Source of the DNA: Candidatus Nomurabacteria bacterium
GTDB taxonomy: Bacteria > Patescibacteriota > Minisyncoccia > Phycocordibacterales > Phycocordibacteraceae
DNA length: 8,611 nt
Reading direction: 5' to 3'
Assembly (NCBI GenBank): GCA_943355045.1
Contig: CALRDY010000024.1
Span: forward strand, 1-8,611
The notes beneath the pieces were generated by a model, which had not been told where the DNA came from, searched no databases, and saw only the letters and a list, made by a program, of their open reading frames with translations. This document shows positions 6,063 to 8,611 of the stretch, one piece after another (the first letter of the stretch is position 1; the number at the start of each line of letters is the position of its first letter). A program made the translations under genes and the position numbers.

Positions 6063-6177
6063 GAAAGTTCGCGCTTCAATCAAGAAACAACAGCCAGGTG
6101 ATCAGCTCGTCCGTCGTGGCGGGCGCCTGTACCGTATCAATAAGAAGAATCCTCGTCGTAAGGCGCGCCAGGGCTAA
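6061..6177 (+). CDS. rpmJ: Ribosomal protein L36 (bL36), zinc-free type
   Basis: This 38-residue protein of the large ribosomal subunit starts [10 protein letters not shown] and ends [10 protein letters not shown], matching the L36 start MKVRAS and the RQG end. Zinc-binding L36 has a Cys-x2-Cys, Cys, His ribbon; here those places hold other residues ([16 protein letters not shown]), and no Cys or His remains, so it is the C-minus form. It sits in the normal place, just before rpsM. The ATG at 6061 is the only sensible start and lies at the edge of the preceding inverted repeat, with no Shine-Dalgarno. A stem there could limit access to the start codon. Confidence 0.93.
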   Translation: MKVRASIKKQQPGDQLVRRGGRLYRINKKNPRRKARQG

Positions 6178-6216
6178 AACCAAATTTACGTAATCAAACC
6201 TTTACTCTTATACTTT

Positions 6217-6597
6217 ATGCGTATCGCCGGTGTCACCATTCCAGATAACAAACAGCTCGCGTACTCGTTGCCGCTTATTTTCGGCATCGGCCCGACGCGT
6301 GCACTCGAGATCTTGAAGACGACCGGCATCTCCCCGAAGAAGAAGGGTAGCGACCTCACGAACGAGGAAGAGCAGGCGATCCGTCTGCAGGCCGAGTCTT
6401 TCCTCATCGAGGGCGAGCTGCGCCGCGAGATCGGACAGAACATCAAGCGCCTCAAGGACATCCGCTCAGCGCGCGGCGAACGCCACGTGCGCGGGCTGCC
6501 AGTACGCAATCAGCGCACCAAGACTAATTCGCGTACGCGCCGTGGTAACGTCCGCAAGACGATGACCTCTGGCCGTCGTACGCTTGAAAAAACCTAA
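6217..6597 (+). CDS. rpsM: Ribosomal protein S13 (uS13)
   Basis: S13 lies in the head of the 30S subunit and contacts the P-site tRNA and the 50S bridges. The 126-residue product begins MRIAGVTIPDNK, has the helix-hairpin-helix segment IFGIGPTRALEIL (21-33), and carries the C-terminal signature RGLPVRNQRTKTNSRTRRG (92-110) with a basic tail. The usual RGQRT is RNQRT here, a Gly to Asn change at residue 98. Length is near the family norm. It follows rpmJ by 39 bases with no structure like the E. coli alpha-operon pseudoknot seen. A TATACT at 6209-6214 precedes the ATG by only two bases, too close to serve this start codon in the usual way. Confidence 0.97.
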   Translation: MRIAGVTIPDNKQLAYSLPLIFGIGPTRALEILKTTGISPKKKGSDLTNEEEQAIRLQAESFLIEGELRREIGQNIKRLKDIRSARGERHVRGLPVRNQRTKTNSRTRRGNVRKTMTSGRRTLEKT

Positions 6598-6602
6598 CAT
6601 TT

Positions 6603-7037
6603 ATGGGAAAGAAACGCATCATCAAGAAATCAGGGCGCGGCATGGACCAGGGACGCAAAGAGCGCGCCCTTGCGAAGGTCTCGAAGCGCCACCTCGAAAA
6701 GGGCGTCCTCCATGTGGAGGCGACGTTCAACAATACCAAGGCGACGCTTACCGACGAGAAGGGCAATGCGGTCATCTCCTCGAGCGCGGGCGCGCTCGGC
6801 TTCGCTGGCGCGAGGAAGTCGACGCCGTATGCAGCAGCGAAAGTCGGCGAATTCCTCGGCGAGAAGAGCCTCATGATCGGCCTCAAGGAAGCGACGGTCA
6901 TCATCACGGGTGTCGGCGCTGGCCGCGAGTCGGTGCTCCGCGCATTCTCGGGCAAAGGCATCCAGATCAAGTCGATTAAGGACGTGACGCCGGTGCCGCA
7001 CAACGGCCCGCGCCCGAAGAAAGCTCGTCGCATATAA
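6603..7037 (+). CDS. rpsK: Ribosomal protein S11 (uS11)
   Basis: S11 sits on the 30S platform and contacts 16S rRNA near the Shine-Dalgarno helix. The 144-residue product contains ATFNNTKATLTDEKGN (40-55), SSSAGALGFAGARKSTPYAA (59-78), GVGAGRESVLRAF (103-115) and the C-terminal DVTPVPHNGPRPKKARR (127-143), all diagnostic. It is about 15 residues longer than E. coli S11 through a basic N-terminal extension (about 1-30). It follows rpsM by five bases, so the two are surely cotranscribed and perhaps coupled. No Shine-Dalgarno is visible before the ATG. Confidence 0.97.
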   Translation: MGKKRIIKKSGRGMDQGRKERALAKVSKRHLEKGVLHVEATFNNTKATLTDEKGNAVISSSAGALGFAGARKSTPYAAAKVGEFLGEKSLMIGLKEATVIITGVGAGRESVLRAFSGKGIQIKSIKDVTPVPHNGPRPKKARRI

Positions 7038-7049
7038 TTCTCGTATAAT
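7033..7049 (+). promoter_or_regulatory. Tandem TATAAT -10 boxes before rpsD
   Basis: Two exact TATAAT hexamers lie at 7033-7038 and 7044-7049, eleven bases apart, at the end of rpsK and just before rpsD. Start sites about seven bases beyond each would be near 7045 and 7056, the second only about five bases before the rpsD ATG. No -35 box is apparent at 17 bases from either. They may be an internal operon promoter; chance AT-richness around a stop codon is the alternative. Confidence 0.4.
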
Positions 7050-7060
7050 TCTTTTGTACT

Positions 7061-7675
7061 ATGAAAACCGGACCACGATATAAAATAGCGAAACGCCTCG
7101 GCGTCACTGTCTTTGAAAAGGCACAGACGCAGAAGTTTGCAATCTCCGCAGAACGCACTGCAAAGAACAAGAAGCGCGGACGCGGACGCCAGAGCGAGTA
7201 CGGCAAACAGATGCTCGAGAAGCAGAAGGTACGCGTTACCTACGGCATGCCGGAGCGCCAGTTCCATAACTACGTCCACAAGGCGCTCGCCGCCGTACAC
7301 AGCACAAAGCCGTCCGAGCGCCTTCACGAGCTCCTCGAGCTCCGTCTCGACAATGTCGTCTGGCGCCTCGGTCTGGCGAAGACCCGTCGCGGCGCACGCC
7401 AGATGGTGGCGCACGGCCACGTCACGGTCGGCGGCAAGAAGAGCCGCGTCCCGTCGCAGGCGATCAATGTCGGCGATGTCATCGCGGTGCGCGAGGGTTC
7501 GAAAGAGCACGGCGTCTTGACCGGTTTCGCTGACCGCTTCGCGGAGCGCACGCTCCCGTCGTGGCTCACGTGGGATCCGAAAAAGATGCAGGGCTCGGTC
7601 GCCGCGCGGCCGACGATGGCGTCTGCCGACGTGGCGGGCGACCTCGTCGCCGTGCTCTCGTTCTACACGAGATAG
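7061..7675 (+). CDS. rpsD: Ribosomal protein S4 (uS4), zinc-free type
   Basis: S4 is a primary 16S rRNA-binding protein that starts assembly of the 30S body. The 204-residue product matches the usual length of about 205. It has the N-terminal domain with SEYGKQMLEKQKVRVTYGMPERQF (45-68, in two joined motifs), the S4 RNA-binding domain LHELLELRLDNVVWRLG (88-104) to GDVIAVRE (138-145), and the C-terminal PSWLTWDPKKMQG (166-178). There are no cysteines, so it is the C-minus form without the N-terminal zinc knuckle. In E. coli S4 represses its own operon; whether it does so here is unknown, but the structured spacers in this cluster are possible targets. It is separated from rpsK by 23 bases. Confidence 0.97.
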   Translation: MKTGPRYKIAKRLGVTVFEKAQTQKFAISAERTAKNKKRGRGRQSEYGKQMLEKQKVRVTYGMPERQFHNYVHKALAAVHSTKPSERLHELLELRLDNVVWRLGLAKTRRGARQMVAHGHVTVGGKKSRVPSQAINVGDVIAVREGSKEHGVLTGFADRFAERTLPSWLTWDPKKMQGSVAARPTMASADVAGDLVAVLSFYTR

Positions 7676-7676
7676 T

Positions 7677-7812
7677 CCCGAACACTCAATTTGGCATAAT
7701 TGCTTCTTGCAATTCTTTGATGTATGATAAAAAATCACAATGTCTCATGCTTCAAATGTTCTACCAGCGAAGCACTGAGCAATCAAGGGCAATGCCAAAT
7801 TGAGTGTGCGGG
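7677..7812. repeat. 136-bp inverted-repeat element between rpsD and rpoA
   Basis: Arms at 7677-7697 and 7792-7812 pair over 21 positions with a single mismatch; the core is ACACTCAATTTGGCAT against its exact complement. Between them lie two smaller hairpins: AATTGC (7698-7703) with GCAATT (7709-7714) around a five-base loop, and CTCATGCTTC (7744-7753) with 7769-7779 with one bulged base. The left arm begins one base after the rpsD stop codon. No T-tract follows the right arm, so it is not a plain terminator. No coding potential is seen inside. Confidence 0.85.
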
Positions 7813-7818
7813 TAAAAT
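7813..7818 (+). promoter_or_regulatory. Possible -10 box upstream of rpoA
   Basis: TAAAAT lies directly after the right arm of the 136-bp inverted repeat, 26 bases before the rpoA ATG at 7845. A start near 7825 would give a leader of about 20 bases. No -35 or TG extension supports it, and the surrounding 30 bases are AT-rich, so this is weak. Confidence 0.3.
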
Positions 7819-7844
7819 TATTAATTGGTAATTACGATTGCGTT

Positions 7845-8611
7845 ATGGAATACCACATCACACTCCCAAGCAAGCCCCGTATCGTTTCCGAAGAGGACGT
7901 CCAGGGCGTCTATGAGATCGATTCGCTCTACCCGGGCTACGGCCACACGCTCGGCAATTCATTGCGCCGCATCATCCTCTCCTCGCTTCCTGGCGCAGCC
8001 GTGACGCAGGTAAAGATTGAAGGCGTCCCGCACGAATTCGCTACCATCGACGGCGTCCGCGAGACGGTCATGGAAATCCTCTTGAACCTCAAGCGCGTGC
8101 ACTTCGTACTCCACGGCGATGAGCCGCAGACTATCTCGCTTACCGCAAAAGGTCCGGGCGAGATTACCGCAAAGAACTTCAATCTCCCGACGCAAGTCGA
8201 GATCAAGAACCCGGGGCAGCACCTCTGCGATCTTTCAGGCAAGAACGGTTTTGAACTCGAAGCGACCATCGAGCGCGGCTTGGGCTACGTCGCGCGCGAG
8301 GCGCTCACGAAAGACAAGGTCGATATCGGCACTATCGCGCTCGATGCGACCTTCACGCCGATCCGTCGCGTGAACTACGAAGTAGAGAACATGCGCGTCG
8401 GCGACCGTACCGACTTCAACCGCCTGCGCATCCTCATCGAGACCAACGGCACGATAGCTCCAAGGGAGGCGCTCGAGAAATCGATCGAAACCATGGTGCA
8501 TCAGCTGCGCGCGATCATCGGCTTCCAGGAGAGCACGCCGGCCACCTCTTTCGCTACACTCGCGTCTGAGGGCAAGAAGGGCGCTGACGATTCTACCGAG
8601 GCGACGAAAAT
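7845..8611 (+). CDS. rpoA: RNA polymerase alpha subunit, N-terminal part (runs off the window)
   Basis: The open frame from ATG at 7845 continues for 255 codons to the window end without a stop. It is the alpha N-terminal domain, which dimerises and nucleates assembly of beta and beta' into core polymerase. Diagnostic segments are YPGYGHTLGNSLRRIILSSL (29-48), GVPHEFATIDGVRETVMEIL (60-79), ENMRVGDRTDFNRLRILIET (181-200) and TIAPREALEKSIETM (203-217). The last visible residues (about 229-255, rich in Ser, Thr, Glu and Lys) look like the linker towards the C-terminal domain, which is beyond the window. Its place after rpsD is the standard alpha-operon order. No Shine-Dalgarno is evident. The start fits the family's first strand (MEYHITLPSKPRIV). 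Confidence 0.96.
   Translation, partial: MEYHITLPSKPRIVSEEDVQGVYEIDSLYPGYGHTLGNSLRRIILSSLPGAAVTQVKIEGVPHEFATIDGVRETVMEILLNLKRVHFVLHGDEPQTISLTAKGPGEITAKNFNLPTQVEIKNPGQHLCDLSGKNGFELEATIERGLGYVAREALTKDKVDIGTIALDATFTPIRRVNYEVENMRVGDRTDFNRLRILIETNGTIAPREALEKSIETMVHQLRAIIGFQESTPATSFATLASEGKKGADDSTEATK

Noticed and set aside
6209..6214. TATACT as the rpsM promoter
   Set aside because: It ends two bases before the rpsM ATG, so the expected start would fall inside the coding region; operon transcription is the simpler explanation.
6524..7738. A 404-codon open frame on the minus strand across rpsK and rpsD
   Set aside because: It lies opposite three certain ribosomal protein genes, is Arg/Ala/Leu-rich in the way GC-rich antisense frames are, and shows no recognisable domain.
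1..8611. CRISPR array, insertion sequence or integrase attachment site
   Set aside because: No spaced direct repeats, no transposase or integrase frames, and no tRNA-adjacent duplication were seen in the window.

Overview
The window looks like a chromosomal segment from a Patescibacteria/CPR bacterium, most likely Parcubacteria (a Kaiserbacteria-like lineage is my guess from memory, not tested). The reasons are a dense arrangement of reduced genes, ATGA overlaps, and almost no Shine-Dalgarno sequences. The alanyl-tRNA synthetase is very short. Ribosomal proteins L36 and S4 are zinc-free, IF-1 carries an unusual insertion, and a PilM-like gene sits beside a membrane-anchored 'baseplate J/gp47-like' gene of the type seen in CPR genomes.

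Left part (1-3217): the last codons of an upstream gene, an M16-family peptidase-like protein that lacks the HxxEH metal site, and alaS, all joined by ATGA overlaps and probably one operon. alaS contains a dispersed 23-bp repeat read in frame as PSTSSGQA. The enzyme lacks both the beta-barrel segment before the editing domain and the C-terminal C-Ala domain.

Middle part (3218-5600): a perfect 13-bp inverted repeat, then a PilM/FtsA-like actin-fold protein and a single-pass membrane protein with a large extracytoplasmic baseplate-J-like region. Each of these two genes has an extended -10 element placed so that transcription would start at or next to the ATG, which suggests leaderless mRNAs.

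Right part (5597-8611): infA, rpmJ, rpsM, rpsK, rpsD and the first 255 codons of rpoA, in the classic alpha-operon order. rpmJ (38 codons) and the open-ended rpoA are annotated here from direct reading. Two long intergenic inverted repeats lie inside this operon. One (about 5944-6062) reaches into the rpmJ start codon; the other (7677-7812) lies between rpsD and rpoA and abuts a possible -10 box. The infA-rpmJ element and the alaS-downstream hairpin share the same CCCGTTAGA/TCTAACGGG arm ends, so they may be one repeat family.

The genes serve protein synthesis and transcription (AlaRS, IF-1, L36, S13, S11, S4, RNAP alpha), proteolysis or peptide handling (M16), and an uncharacterised envelope-associated two-gene module. 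No gene-free stretch exceeds 300 bases; the longest gap is 169 bases (7676-7844) and is largely filled by the inverted repeat. The best candidates for undescribed biology are the intergenic inverted-repeat family and the PilM-like/baseplate-J-like module. No complete novel defence or mobile system is visible.
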